6,928 nt of DNA from PVC group bacterium (GCA_022560555.1 JADFSZ010000093.1:1-6928), one strand, 5' to 3'. Numbered from the stretch's first letter, positions 1-6,870 are shown. Notes: generated by a model from the sequence alone, not told the origin. Numbers and translations: made by a program.

Positions 1-1
1 C

Positions 2-142
2 AACACATGTAGCGTTAATCCAAAATTTTCACCACGACAGGAAATCAAGCTAAATTTTGTTCTCCATGAGGTGTATGGGGAGATTAAGGATCGTTTAAAC
101 TATGCAACTGTAAATGTAATCCCTGAAATGTTTTATGCCTAA
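2..142 (+). CDS. C-terminal end of an unrecognised protein (partial)
   Basis: One plus-strand frame is open from the left edge to a TAA at 140-142, giving 46 residues. They include NFVLHEVYGEIKDRL and end in VIPEMFYA. The other two plus frames hit stops early (TAG at 10-12, TAA at 50-52). The residue mix looks protein-like, with alternating hydrophobic and charged positions, but 46 open codons at a window edge could occur by chance. I recognise no family. If real, the gene converges on uvrA, and its stop lies about 30 bases from the last uvrA-like stop (173-175). No clear intrinsic terminator lies between them. Confidence 0.45.
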   Translation, partial: NTCSVNPKFSPRQEIKLNFVLHEVYGEIKDRLNYATVNVIPEMFYA

Positions 143-172
143 CAATATAATAGAAATCAGTTTAGCGAATAT

Positions 173-289
173 CTACTGAGAATTTGTACGAGAGATTTTA
201 GTTTTTTGGAATCGTAAATGCCGACGCAAATATCGCCCGGTAAAAGAAGAAGAGTTTTGTATAATATCCATGATTTTTAAAATGCCTTT
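173..289 (-). pseudogene. Fossil second uvrA 3' end, out of frame with uvrA
   Basis: On the minus strand, in the frame shifted by one relative to uvrA, bases 289 to 176 are open and end at TAG (173-175). This frame encodes [18 protein letters not shown] at 268-215, followed by a short basic tail. TGRYL(K/R)xxL is the usual last conserved motif of UvrA, and the annotated uvrA already carries it in frame as TGRYLKRH starting at base 305. The second copy starts at base 241, 64 bases on. Seven of eight residues match (T,G,R,Y,L,R,H), yet most codons differ synonymously (ACA/ACC, GGC/GGG, AGG/CGA, CTA/TTG). That fits a diverged paralogous or replaced allele better than a fresh tandem duplication. 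A TAA at 290-292 closes the frame upstream. It is probably not translated, except in the wrong frame as the UvrA tail. Confidence 0.6.
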
Positions 290-2861
290 TTAGATACCTG
301 CCTGTGGCAGAGGCTTGTACCTGCTTAATTTCCCGGGGACGCCCCGTCGCGATCACATACCCCCCCTGATCACCACCCTCAGGGCCCAGATCAATAATAT
401 GATCCGCGGATTCGATCACATCCATATTATGCTCAATCACAACGATGGTGTTTCCCTCATCTGACAGGCGATGCAAAACTTTAAGCAAAACTTGCACATC
501 GGCAAAATGCAGTCCCGTCGTCGGTTCATCCAGAAGATAAATTGTACGGCCGGTACTTGTTTTTCCAAGCTCTTTGGACAGTTTCACGCGCTGTGCCTCA
601 CCTCCGGATAAAGTTAAAGCAGACTGTCCTAACTTGATATAATCCAGCCCAACATCATGCATCGTTTTCAATCTTTGGTAAATATGCGGGATTTTCTGAA
701 AAACATCCAGTGCTTCTTCAACAGACATGTCTAAAACATCCGAGATGCTTTTGTTTTTATAACGAACCTGCAAGGTCTCGCTATTATAGCGTTTACCTTT
801 ACATACTTCACATGGCACATAGATGTCCGCCAAAAAATGCATTTCAATTTTTATTTTTCCCGCTCCCTGGCAATTTTCACAGCGTCCTCCTTTTAGATTA
901 AACGAAAAGCGCCCGGAGATATATCCACGGACTTTCGCTTCAGGCAGTGACGCGTACAATTCACGAATAGGTGAAAATATTCCTGTATATGTCGCGGGAT
1001 TAGAACGGGGTGTTCTTCCGATAGAAGATTGATCAATCATCACCGCTTTATCTAAAAACTCAAATCCCTTAATTTTACCGCAAGAGCCGGGTTGAACCCG
1101 GCTCTTGTAAAAATACTTCATCAAGGCGCGATACAGAATATCATTAATGAGTGAGCTTTTTCCCGAACCGGAGACTCCGGTTATAGACGTGAAAACACCA
1201 AGAGGAATTTTCACGTCTATATTTTTTAAATTATTTTGACGTGCGTTTTTTAGTACTAACCATTTATCATAGCTGCGATTCTTTGACTGAATCCGGTTTT
1301 TTGTTTTATGACGAAGATACTTGGCCGTTAGGGACGTTTTATGTTGCATCACTTTTTGAACACTTCCTGCCGTGACAATTTGTCCGCCATGAATACCCGC
1401 GCCGGGCCCCATATCAATAACATAATCCGCCTTTCGGATAGTCTCCTCATCATGCTCGATCACAATCAAAGTGTTACCCGTATCACACAACTCTCTTAAT
1501 ACTTTCAACAATCGCTGATTATCTCTTTGATGCAGCCCGATGCTTGGTTCATCCAGAACATAAAGCACCCCGACGAGACCGGAGCCAATTTGTGTGGCCA
1601 AGCGAATTCTTTGGGCCTCCCCCCCGGAAAGTGTCCGCGCGGTTCTTGCGAGCGAGATATAATTTAACCCGACTTTATCTAAAAAACCCAGGCGAGCCGA
1701 GATTTCTTTTAATATGCGTCGCGCAATGACCCATTGATTGGATGGAAGTTTTAAGTTTTCAAAATATTTTTTTGACTCCCGAATTGAAAGAGTGGAAACA
1801 TCATGAAAGTTTTTGCCTGATATTTTTACTGCGAGGGCTTCGGGCCTCAAACGTGCGCCAGCACACATAGTGCATATCTTTCCTTCCTCCTTGGGATCAA
1901 ATTCAAAATCGCCTGCCTCCGTATAAGACCTCTGGTATTTTTCTGAACGCATGGCGATTTTTCTCGGAGAAAAATCTGTCATAGGATTATGCCGCATCAT
2001 GATGCCAAGCCCGTCACATTTCAAACAGGCGCCATAGGGGCTGTTAAACGAAAAGAAACGGGGACTGATCTCCGGAAAGGAAAATCCGCAAGAGGTGCAG
2101 GCTAACGACTCTGAATACAGCTCTTCATGTCCGTTTATAAGCCGGATTTTTAACAGACCGTTACTAAACCGAAGGGCGGTCTCGACAGAATCCGTGAGCC
2201 GGGAAACATCTTTTTTCGTAATTTGAAGACGATCGACAACGATGTCGATATCATGTTTAATGTTTTTTTCTAAAAAGATGTGATCTTCCACATTTCTCAT
2301 CTGTCCGTCTACCAATACCCGGACAAAACCATTCTTCTTCGCCATATCAAATACATTTTCATGACTACCTTTTTTCCCCCGCACAGAAGGGAAGAGAACC
2401 ATGGCTTTCTCGTAAGAATACTTTTTGAGAATCCTTTCGACCATTTCCGGGGCGGATTGCGATGCGATCTCTTTCCCCTGACATTTTGTATTAGGACAAT
2501 AGGGCGTACCGACACGTGCAAAAAGGAGACGCAGACTGTCATTAATTTCCGTCACGGTTCCGACTGTTGAGCGAGGATTTTTGCTTCCCGATTTTTGGTC
2601 AATCGCTATGGAAGGGAATAAGCCTTCAATCATGTCTACATCCGGTTTTTCGATTTGGCCCAAAAACTGACGCGCATAAGCTGAGAGAGATTCCACAAAT
2701 CGCCTTTGTCCCTCGGCATAAATCGTATCCATGGCTAAAGAAGATTTTCCGGATCCGCTCAACCCCGTAATAACGATAAATTTATAATGAGGAATCTTTA
2801 AATCCAAGTTTTTCAGATTGTGTACCCGAGCGCCTTTAATAATTATTTCTTTTTGCTTCAT
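198..2861 (-). CDS. uvrA: Excinuclease ABC subunit A (UvrA)
   Basis: UvrA is the ATPase that finds DNA lesions and loads UvrB in nucleotide excision repair. The 887-residue product has the full double ABC layout. Walker A is at 33-41 (GLSGSGKSS), the UvrB-binding region at about 128-247, and the CTSC/CLKC zinc pair at 255-282. LSGGEAQR is at 411-418, Walker B YVLDEPS at 434-440 and a switch His at 470. The second half has Walker A at 562-570, the CENC/CEVC zinc pair at 661-687, LSGGEAQR at 751-758, YLLDEPT at 775-781 and His 811. CPNTKC (122-127) with CTMC (330-333) probably forms the other zinc site. The usual length is about 940-955. The deficit lies between CDGLG (282-286) and CTMC, where the insertion domain is reduced to about 45 residues. 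The last 25 residues (after TGRYLKRH) are an unusual aromatic, hydrophobic tail. The ATG follows AGGAAAG at good spacing, 18 bases after maf. Confidence 0.97.
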   Translation of the reverse strand: MKQKEIIIKGARVHNLKNLDLKIPHYKFIVITGLSGSGKSSLAMDTIYAEGQRRFVESLSAYARQFLGQIEKPDVDMIEGLFPSIAIDQKSGSKNPRSTVGTVTEINDSLRLLFARVGTPYCPNTKCQGKEIASQSAPEMVERILKKYSYEKAMVLFPSVRGKKGSHENVFDMAKKNGFVRVLVDGQMRNVEDHIFLEKNIKHDIDIVVDRLQITKKDVSRLTDSVETALRFSNGLLKIRLINGHEELYSESLACTSCGFSFPEISPRFFSFNSPYGACLKCDGLGIMMRHNPMTDFSPRKIAMRSEKYQRSYTEAGDFEFDPKEEGKICTMCAGARLRPEALAVKISGKNFHDVSTLSIRESKKYFENLKLPSNQWVIARRILKEISARLGFLDKVGLNYISLARTARTLSGGEAQRIRLATQIGSGLVGVLYVLDEPSIGLHQRDNQRLLKVLRELCDTGNTLIVIEHDEETIRKADYVIDMGPGAGIHGGQIVTAGSVQKVMQHKTSLTAKYLRHKTKNRIQSKNRSYDKWLVLKNARQNNLKNIDVKIPLGVFTSITGVSGSGKSSLINDILYRALMKYFYKSRVQPGSCGKIKGFEFLDKAVMIDQSSIGRTPRSNPATYTGIFSPIRELYASLPEAKVRGYISGRFSFNLKGGRCENCQGAGKIKIEMHFLADIYVPCEVCKGKRYNSETLQVRYKNKSISDVLDMSVEEALDVFQKIPHIYQRLKTMHDVGLDYIKLGQSALTLSGGEAQRVKLSKELGKTSTGRTIYLLDEPTTGLHFADVQVLLKVLHRLSDEGNTIVVIEHNMDVIESADHIIDLGPEGGDQGGYVIATGRPREIKQVQASATGRYLKRHFKNHGYYTKLFFFYRAIFASAFTIPKN

Positions 2862-2879
2862 ATCTTTCCTGTAAAACCT

Positions 2880-3461
2880 TTATTGAGATTTTTGGATTAA
2901 TTTTTTTACGAGCTTGACAGGAAGACCGATAATATTGTCCCGGGAACCCGTAAATCGATCAACCACATCGGAGCCATATTCCTGAATCGCGTAGGCTCCG
3001 GCTTTGTCCTTTGGATTGATCTTTTGAAAATAGTCATGGATCCTTCGGGCATCAAGTCGACGAATCCACACATATGACTTTTCGTAATCCGCGCATAAAG
3101 AGTTTTTATCCACATTAAAAACCGCGACCCCCGTATACACAGTATGGCGATGGCCTGAAAGTTCATCCAAAATCTTTTTGGCTATTTTGAGATTTTTCGG
3201 TTTTCCATAAATATGTCCCTTAAAATACACGACAGTATCGGCACCGACCACAACCCCATGGTGAACACGTCGTGCGACATTTTTAGCTTTTTTAATAGCC
3301 TGCCTGACAACAAATCCGGACGGATGTTTTTCGGGAGCAATGGAAAATTCTTTTTCTACATACGTCCGGGGAGCCACAACCCTAAAAGATTTAGAAACAT
3401 TTTTAAACAAACGCTTTCTTCTTGGAGAACAAGAAGCTAAAATCAGAGGCTTTTTGGTCAT
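2880..3461 (-). CDS. maf: Maf-family nucleoside triphosphate pyrophosphatase
   Basis: Maf proteins hydrolyse non-canonical or modified NTPs, or dTTP/UTP, to the monophosphate, and are linked to septum formation. The 193-residue length is normal. Visible motifs are LASCSPRR at 8-15 (substrate loop), GADT at 73-76 with the likely catalytic Asp 75, GKPKN at 86-90, LSGHRHTVYTGV at 101-112, DKAGAYAIQ at 152-160 and DNIIGLP at 175-181. The DKAGAY.IQ form is typical of the dTTP/UTP (YhdE-type) branch rather than the m7GTP (YceF-type) branch; that assignment is family knowledge, not a test. The ATG overlaps the bioF stop as ATGA (3461-3458), and AGGAAA lies just upstream inside bioF, so translation is probably coupled. 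uvrA follows 18 bases later in the same transcript. Confidence 0.93.
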   Translation of the reverse strand: MTKKPLILASCSPRRKRLFKNVSKSFRVVAPRTYVEKEFSIAPEKHPSGFVVRQAIKKAKNVARRVHHGVVVGADTVVYFKGHIYGKPKNLKIAKKILDELSGHRHTVYTGVAVFNVDKNSLCADYEKSYVWIRRLDARRIHDYFQKINPKDKAGAYAIQEYGSDVVDRFTGSRDNIIGLPVKLVKKLIQKSQ

Positions 3462-4675
3462 ATTTTCCTAGATCCGGCATATGTCATTTTGGTTTCTAAC
3501 TGAGCTAACGTAAGAAGGACTTTTTTCAGTCTTTCGATATGATCATGCGTATGAAGAGCGGATAATGAAATGCGCAAGCGCGATGTTCCTTCGGGAACCG
3601 TCGGCGGACGAATCGCCGTTACAAAAATTCTCTCCTTTAATAGCTCTTCGCTCCAAAAAAGGGCTTTTTTGTTTTTTCCTAAAATCAGAGGGATAATCTG
3701 GGAGGCTCCTCCACAAGTTTGAATCAGTTTCTCCTGAATCCAGCTCCGTAAATTTAGGCTTTTTTGTATTAAATCTTCCCTTAATGTTCGTTCTGCCATC
3801 ACAAGATGGACCGCACATATGTTCACATTGATAACCGATGGGGGCAAGCTTGTTGAATAGATGAGTCCCCGGCACTTATTGACAAGAAGCTCTTTGGCTT
3901 TATGGGGACAGGCCACGTACGCTCCAAAACTTCCGAGGGCTTTACCAAACGTCCCGACTTGAAAATCAACATCTTTTTCGAATCCGTACTCTTCGACTTT
4001 TCCCGCTCCACCGGCACCATAGATCCCATTCGCGTGAGCTTCATCCACCACCAGAATCGTATCATGATCCTTGGCGATACGAACCAATTCCCCGAGGGGG
4101 GCCTCGTCCCCGTTCATACTAAAAATTGACTCCGTAAAAATGACCCGCCCCGCTGAATACGGATGATTGTTTAACAACCATTTTAAGTGATCCATGTCAT
4201 TATGCCGATAGCGATGACATTTCGCGCGTGAGAGAAAGCATCCGTCTATGATGCTTGCGTGACTCAGCCGATCACAAAAAACGCCGCTATGACGCCCGGC
4301 AAGAACAGGAATGAGGGTCGTGTTCGCCGTATAGCCGCTGTTCAAAATGAGGGCCGAAGGCGTTCCTTTCCAATGAGCGACAAGATTCTCGAGCTCCTGA
4401 TGAATTTTTAATGAGCCGGAGACAAGCCGGGAAGAGCCCGTGCCTGTCCCCCATGTTTGTGTGGCTTTAATCGCGGCTTGTTGCAGTTCCGGGCGGGATA
4501 AAAATCCGAGGTAATCATTTGAACTAAAATTTAGATATTGCTTTTCCTCCATAGTCGCGTAGGGCGTTCCCGTTGATTCAATAACCCTCAGCCTCCGAAA
4601 AGATCCGCTATTACGGAGACTCTCTATCTCTTGGACATAGGTGTCAATCTTTTTTTTATTAGTACTCTTACTCAT
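3458..4675 (-). CDS. bioF: 8-amino-7-oxononanoate synthase (BioF)
   Basis: BioF is the PLP enzyme that condenses pimeloyl thioester with alanine in the first committed step of biotin ring assembly. The 405-residue product is a complete alpha-oxoamine synthase. It has YLNFSSNDYLGF at 47-58, GTGTGSSRLVSGS at 76-88, SHAS with the PLP-stacking His at 138-141, DEAHANGIYG at 211-220, and TFGKALGSFGAY at 242-253 with Lys 245 as the expected Schiff-base lysine. AIRPPTVPEGTSRLRISLSALHT (354-376) points to BioF rather than to the sister enzymes Kbl, HemA or SPT. The N-terminal length matches E. coli BioF, which supports this start. The ATG has no adjacent Shine-Dalgarno: eight T residues of a terminator U-tract directly precede it, and AAGGAG lies about 40 bases up, beyond the hairpin. 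No other biotin gene is in the window. Confidence 0.93.
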   Translation of the reverse strand: MSKSTNKKKIDTYVQEIESLRNSGSFRRLRVIESTGTPYATMEEKQYLNFSSNDYLGFLSRPELQQAAIKATQTWGTGTGSSRLVSGSLKIHQELENLVAHWKGTPSALILNSGYTANTTLIPVLAGRHSGVFCDRLSHASIIDGCFLSRAKCHRYRHNDMDHLKWLLNNHPYSAGRVIFTESIFSMNGDEAPLGELVRIAKDHDTILVVDEAHANGIYGAGGAGKVEEYGFEKDVDFQVGTFGKALGSFGAYVACPHKAKELLVNKCRGLIYSTSLPPSVINVNICAVHLVMAERTLREDLIQKSLNLRSWIQEKLIQTCGGASQIIPLILGKNKKALFWSEELLKERIFVTAIRPPTVPEGTSRLRISLSALHTHDHIERLKKVLLTLAQLETKMTYAGSRKI

Positions 4676-4710
4676 AAAAAAAACGGTGAACAGGGTTTTT
4701 CTGTTGACCG
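4676..4710 (-). terminator. Intrinsic terminator after mce, abutting the bioF start
   Basis: Read on the minus strand, CGGTCAACAG (4710-4701) pairs with CTGTTCACCG (4693-4684) at nine of ten positions, with one C-C mismatch. The loop is AAAAACC (4700-4694), and eight T residues (4683-4676) follow. This is a textbook Rho-independent terminator for the mce transcript. The next base is the A of the bioF ATG, so it could also act as an attenuator in front of bioF-maf-uvrA. Confidence 0.85.
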
Positions 4711-4714
4711 TCGG

Positions 4715-4720
4715 CTCCTT
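4715..4720 (-). promoter_or_regulatory. Displaced Shine-Dalgarno AAGGAG upstream of bioF
   Basis: AAGGAG on the minus strand (4720-4715) is the only strong ribosome-binding sequence upstream of bioF. Linear distance from its end to the ATG is 39 bases, too far for normal use. If the 27-base hairpin at 4710-4684 folds, the remaining spacer is 4 + 8 bases, near the usable range. It may instead be chance or serve no start. No start codon lies at normal spacing in any frame that would give a credible product. Confidence 0.35.
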
Positions 4721-4742
4721 AAATAAACAACCCGCCCCTTAT

Positions 4743-5696
4743 CTAACGCTTAAGTCTCTTCTTTCGCTTTTCACGTTTCAACTGCTCCGGACTTTTCATC
4801 TGTTCTTTAATTTCTTTCGGAATTTTTAAATGAAAGAGAATTCCTTTTTCTTCGATGATTTTATTGTACCCCGCGAAATGCTGAGCGGCCGAGTCCATAT
4901 TTTCTTTTATGGCCGCTAAATCTTCTTTGTTTTCCGATTTTACATTTTCTATCGAACTTCTGATACTCTGAAATTTTGTCGATATTTGAGAAAAATCCGT
5001 ATCAAGTCCCGCGTACAGTTCAGACAAATTACCCCGAAAATGTTTGAGGTCCTCGTCCGTTTCGGTACGGATCACCCGGATATCTGCCAGGAGCGCCTGA
5101 AAGTAGGAAAAAGTGTTTTTAACGGATTGAACAAATTCTTCATCATCCTTTATTTCATGAATACCGTCCATGATGATCAAAAAGTTTTTCGCGATATTTT
5201 GACCTCTTTTTAAGATATCTGTAAAATCGAGCGGCTGCACACCCCGCAAGACCTCCCCTTTTTTCAAAGGGCCTGACTCCGGATTCCCCGGAATAATATT
5301 GAGAGATTTTTCTCCCATTATTCCAATCGATTTTATAAGCACTTCGCTGTCACGCGAAATATCTAATCTACGGTCAACATAACTCGTAAAAATCACATGA
5401 TAAGGCTTGTCTTTCGATGACGAAATGATCTTAGATGATGTCACTTCACCAACCAGAACTCCGTTGTAATTCACAGGAGAATTGTTCCCAATTCCACCCG
5501 CTGTCTCAAAACCAATCAGAAGTTTTTTAGTAGGATGGAAACTTGCAAGCAAAGTTCCGACCCAAAGCATCAAAGCGACAGACGCCACAATAGTTATGAC
5601 AAGACCCATGCGGGCATTTTCAGAGAGACCTCTGATAAGAGGGTGTTTTGTAATTTTTGACAGGATATTCATAGAAAACTGAGCAAATTCTAGCAC
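4743..5696 (-). CDS. MCE-domain (MlaD-like) lipid transport protein
   Basis: MCE proteins are membrane-anchored periplasmic lipid-binding subunits of ABC lipid transporters (MlaD family). The product has 317 residues. A single transmembrane helix lies at about 30-52 (GLVITIVASVALMLWVG), and the MCE domain at about 57-137 includes GGIGNNSPVNYNGVLVGEV and IGIMGEKSLNIIPG. A long, mostly helical region follows (about 155-285), then a very basic tail at 308-317. E. coli MlaD is about 183 residues, so the C-terminal helical part is an extension, as in other long MCE proteins. The first possible start is GTG at 5696, after an in-frame TGA at 5712-5714. It lacks a clear ribosome site, and ATG at 5672 (residue 9) is an equally plausible start. 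No MlaE permease or MlaF ATPase gene is adjacent, because the upstream neighbour is divergent. Confidence 0.88.
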   Translation of the reverse strand: MLEFAQFSMNILSKITKHPLIRGLSENARMGLVITIVASVALMLWVGTLLASFHPTKKLLIGFETAGGIGNNSPVNYNGVLVGEVTSSKIISSSKDKPYHVIFTSYVDRRLDISRDSEVLIKSIGIMGEKSLNIIPGNPESGPLKKGEVLRGVQPLDFTDILKRGQNIAKNFLIIMDGIHEIKDDEEFVQSVKNTFSYFQALLADIRVIRTETDEDLKHFRGNLSELYAGLDTDFSQISTKFQSIRSSIENVKSENKEDLAAIKENMDSAAQHFAGYNKIIEEKGILFHLKIPKEIKEQMKSPEQLKREKRKKRLKR

Positions 5697-5717
5697 GATA
5701 CAAAGGGACTTTCAACC

Positions 5718-5731
5718 ATGATCTCGATCAT
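5718..5731. promoter_or_regulatory. Perfect 6-2-6 palindrome, operator-like
   Basis: ATGATC and GATCAT are exact reverse complements separated by TC. The site lies just upstream of mce and could bind a dimeric repressor or activator. It would be too short and lacks a T-tract for a terminator. No regulator gene is in the window, so its identity is open. Confidence 0.35.
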
Positions 5732-5792
5732 TCTTGACCCGGAATGAACAATATGATAACCTTTAGCTAAGAAAGAACTTAGATCAGCAATA

Positions 5793-5810
5793 AAACCTCT
5801 ATAAAGGTTT
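5793..5810 (+). promoter_or_regulatory. Small hairpin over the ribosome site of the TPR gene
   Basis: AAACCT (5793-5798) and AGGTTT (5805-5810) form a six-pair stem with loop CTATAA, ending four bases before the ATG. The probable Shine-Dalgarno AAAGG (5803-5807, seven bases before the ATG) lies partly within the stem, so folding could reduce translation. The stem is short and AT-rich. Confidence 0.35.
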
Positions 5811-5814
5811 CAAA

Positions 5815-6750
5815 ATGATGAGCTTCTCCCCCAAGCCACTTAAAACACTTTGTCTCGCTTTCTGCCTTTTGCTTCTCTTTCGGGGACTTGGGAACGCTGA
5901 AACAACGTATGACGCACACATACAAAACGGCATAAATCACGCTAAAAACCAAGACATGAAATCCGCACGCAAGGCCTTTTTGAAAGCTGCCAAAGACGCT
6001 AAGTCCAAAAAAGACTGGAGAAACCTTCTGGATGCCGGCTACAGCCTTTTGTCCCTTGGTGAAGTCTCTTTAGCCAAAGACACATTTACCGACTGTCAAT
6101 CCATTGTAAGTGAACACTCGGAATGGCAGAGTTCTTTAGCGCTAGGATTCGCCTTTATGTCCGTCCGTGATTCTAAAAGGGCCGAACGCTATTTCTTAGA
6201 ATCCAAAAACAAATCACTCAAAAATGAAGATGTCTACGGTCTTATCGAAAGCGCTAAAGCACTGTTCTCAATATCCGTTGAGCCTCAAGCTTCGGAGGCA
6301 CTTGAAAAAGCACAAATTCTATCTCAAAACACAAAAAATATTGACGCTCTTGAAGAAATTTGCCAATTGCTTCATCAAAACAAGGATATTCTCCCTTATG
6401 ACGAATGCCGGCGCAAGATAACGCAATTACGTGAAGAAATTTCGAATCTCCCCAAACCACCTCGGGGCTGGGAAGCTTGGGGCGAAACAATTGCAAGCCC
6501 GCCGCCCATTCCGTTAGAAACTCAAAAAGCCAGTCGTGAAATAGCCGATCGTATCCTATCCGAAAAATACCGGTGGATAGCCGACATGAAACGTGAATCC
6601 CTTCGCAAAAAAGAACAAGCTGTTAAATACGCCTCCTACTATACTCCCTATCGACCGAGTATATACCCCTCCGCGCTCAGTACACATCTCGCCTGGGACT
6701 TTCTGAGAACGTATTACACCCTTCACGGATTGCATCACTATATTCACTAA
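5815..6750 (+). CDS. Secreted TPR-like repeat protein of unknown function
   Basis: The 311-residue product begins with a signal peptide: basic KPLK, hydrophobic TLCLAFCLLLLF, then GLGNA with likely cleavage after Ala 28. Residues about 31-170 form four TPR-like helix pairs of about 34 residues. The repeats start near YDAHIQNGINHAK, DWRNLLDAGYSLLSLGE, EWQSSLALGFAF and NEDVYGLIESAKAL. A Pro-rich linker follows at about 211-234 (LPKPPRGWEAW, SPPPIP), then a basic helix at about 239-272 and a Tyr/His-rich end (YYTPYRPSIYP; TYYTLHGLHHYIH). TPR folds usually mediate protein-protein contacts; here that would be in the periplasm or at the outer membrane. I do not recognise the C-terminal part. The start is supported by AAAGG seven bases upstream; the second Met at 5818 is an alternative. 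It is divergent from mce. Confidence 0.8.
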   Translation: MMSFSPKPLKTLCLAFCLLLLFRGLGNAETTYDAHIQNGINHAKNQDMKSARKAFLKAAKDAKSKKDWRNLLDAGYSLLSLGEVSLAKDTFTDCQSIVSEHSEWQSSLALGFAFMSVRDSKRAERYFLESKNKSLKNEDVYGLIESAKALFSISVEPQASEALEKAQILSQNTKNIDALEEICQLLHQNKDILPYDECRRKITQLREEISNLPKPPRGWEAWGETIASPPPIPLETQKASREIADRILSEKYRWIADMKRESLRKKEQAVKYASYYTPYRPSIYPSALSTHLAWDFLRTYYTLHGLHHYIH

Positions 6751-6759
6751 TCTTTTTAA

Positions 6760-6870
6760 GAGGAAAAGAGGTTCCTCCCGAATTTGTTGCCCAATAAGGC
6801 CAGATTCCTCATAACCTTCGGTTCTGAAAAATCTGCCACAAGCTTTCAGGGTTGCCAATTCAGGAGGAAC
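6760..6870 (+). promoter_or_regulatory. Structured leader able to sequester a downstream ribosome site
   Basis: GTTCCTCC-C-GAATT (6771-6784) pairs with AATTCAGGAGGAAC (6857-6870) at 13 of 14 positions, and the stem continues weakly with GCCC/GGGT (6789-6792 with 6849-6852). Inside is a second hairpin, 6798-6837: GGC-CAGATT with AATCTGCC, TCA with TGA, and AACC-TTC-GGTT at the tip. The outer stem buries AGGAGG (6862-6867), the Shine-Dalgarno of the next gene. An upstream GAGGAA (6760-6765) can pair with the same TTCCTC (6772-6777), giving a mutually exclusive alternative. I recognise no known riboswitch or RNA family. It could instead be a small inverted-repeat element or act partly as a terminator for the TPR gene, although no T-tract follows. 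Confidence 0.5.

Larger units (their letters stand above)
5697..5814. promoter_or_regulatory. Divergent intergenic control region between mce and the TPR gene
   Basis: This 118-base spacer must hold the promoters of both divergent genes. It contains an exact inverted repeat ATGATC-TC-GATCAT (5718-5731), 22 bases before the mce GTG; a CATTC-N8-GAATG dyad (5729-5746); and a small CTAAG-N6-CTTAG dyad (5767-5782). A plus-strand TTGACC (5734-5739) followed 17 bases later by TAACCT (5757-5762) is a poor promoter match. TATGAT (5752-5757) is a better -10 but has no -35 at the right distance. The dyads suggest regulator binding, but no known operator is recognised. Confidence 0.4.

Noticed and set aside
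173-305. Programmed frameshift joining uvrA to the second TGRYLRRHL
   Set aside because: The in-frame protein already has a complete C-terminal motif, and no stimulatory structure or convincing slippery site was seen, so a functional shift would only add a redundant copy.
198-2861. Possible UvrA2 (class II, accessory) type because of the short length
   Set aside because: The UvrB-binding region between the first Walker A and the CTSC motif is present at normal size; only the insertion domain is short.
4684-4710. BirA-like biotin operator in front of bioF
   Set aside because: The arms share only part of the TTGTAAACC/GGTTTACAA half-sites, their order is reversed and the spacer is 7 instead of about 15-16. 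The stem plus T-tract is better explained as a terminator.
5734-5762. Sigma-70 promoter TTGACC-N17-TAACCT for the TPR gene
   Set aside because: The -35 is good, but the -10 matches only three of six consensus bases, so it is not listed as a separate feature.
6760-6777. Intrinsic terminator GAGGAA-N6-TTCCTC after the TPR gene
   Set aside because: The stem has six pairs and no T-tract follows on either strand. It is better viewed as the competing arm of the leader structure.
6556-6858. A 100-codon minus-strand reading frame starting with TTG, antisense to the TPR gene end and the leader
   Set aside because: It overlaps the well-supported plus-strand gene, has no ribosome site before the TTG, and matches no family I recognise. 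The open frame is probably a by-product of the opposite coding strand.
6771-6870. Small SRP (4.5S-like) RNA or another known structured RNA on either strand
   Set aside because: The conserved SRP apical loop (GGAA tip with the AGCAGC strand) is absent on both strands, and no riboswitch core motif was recognised.
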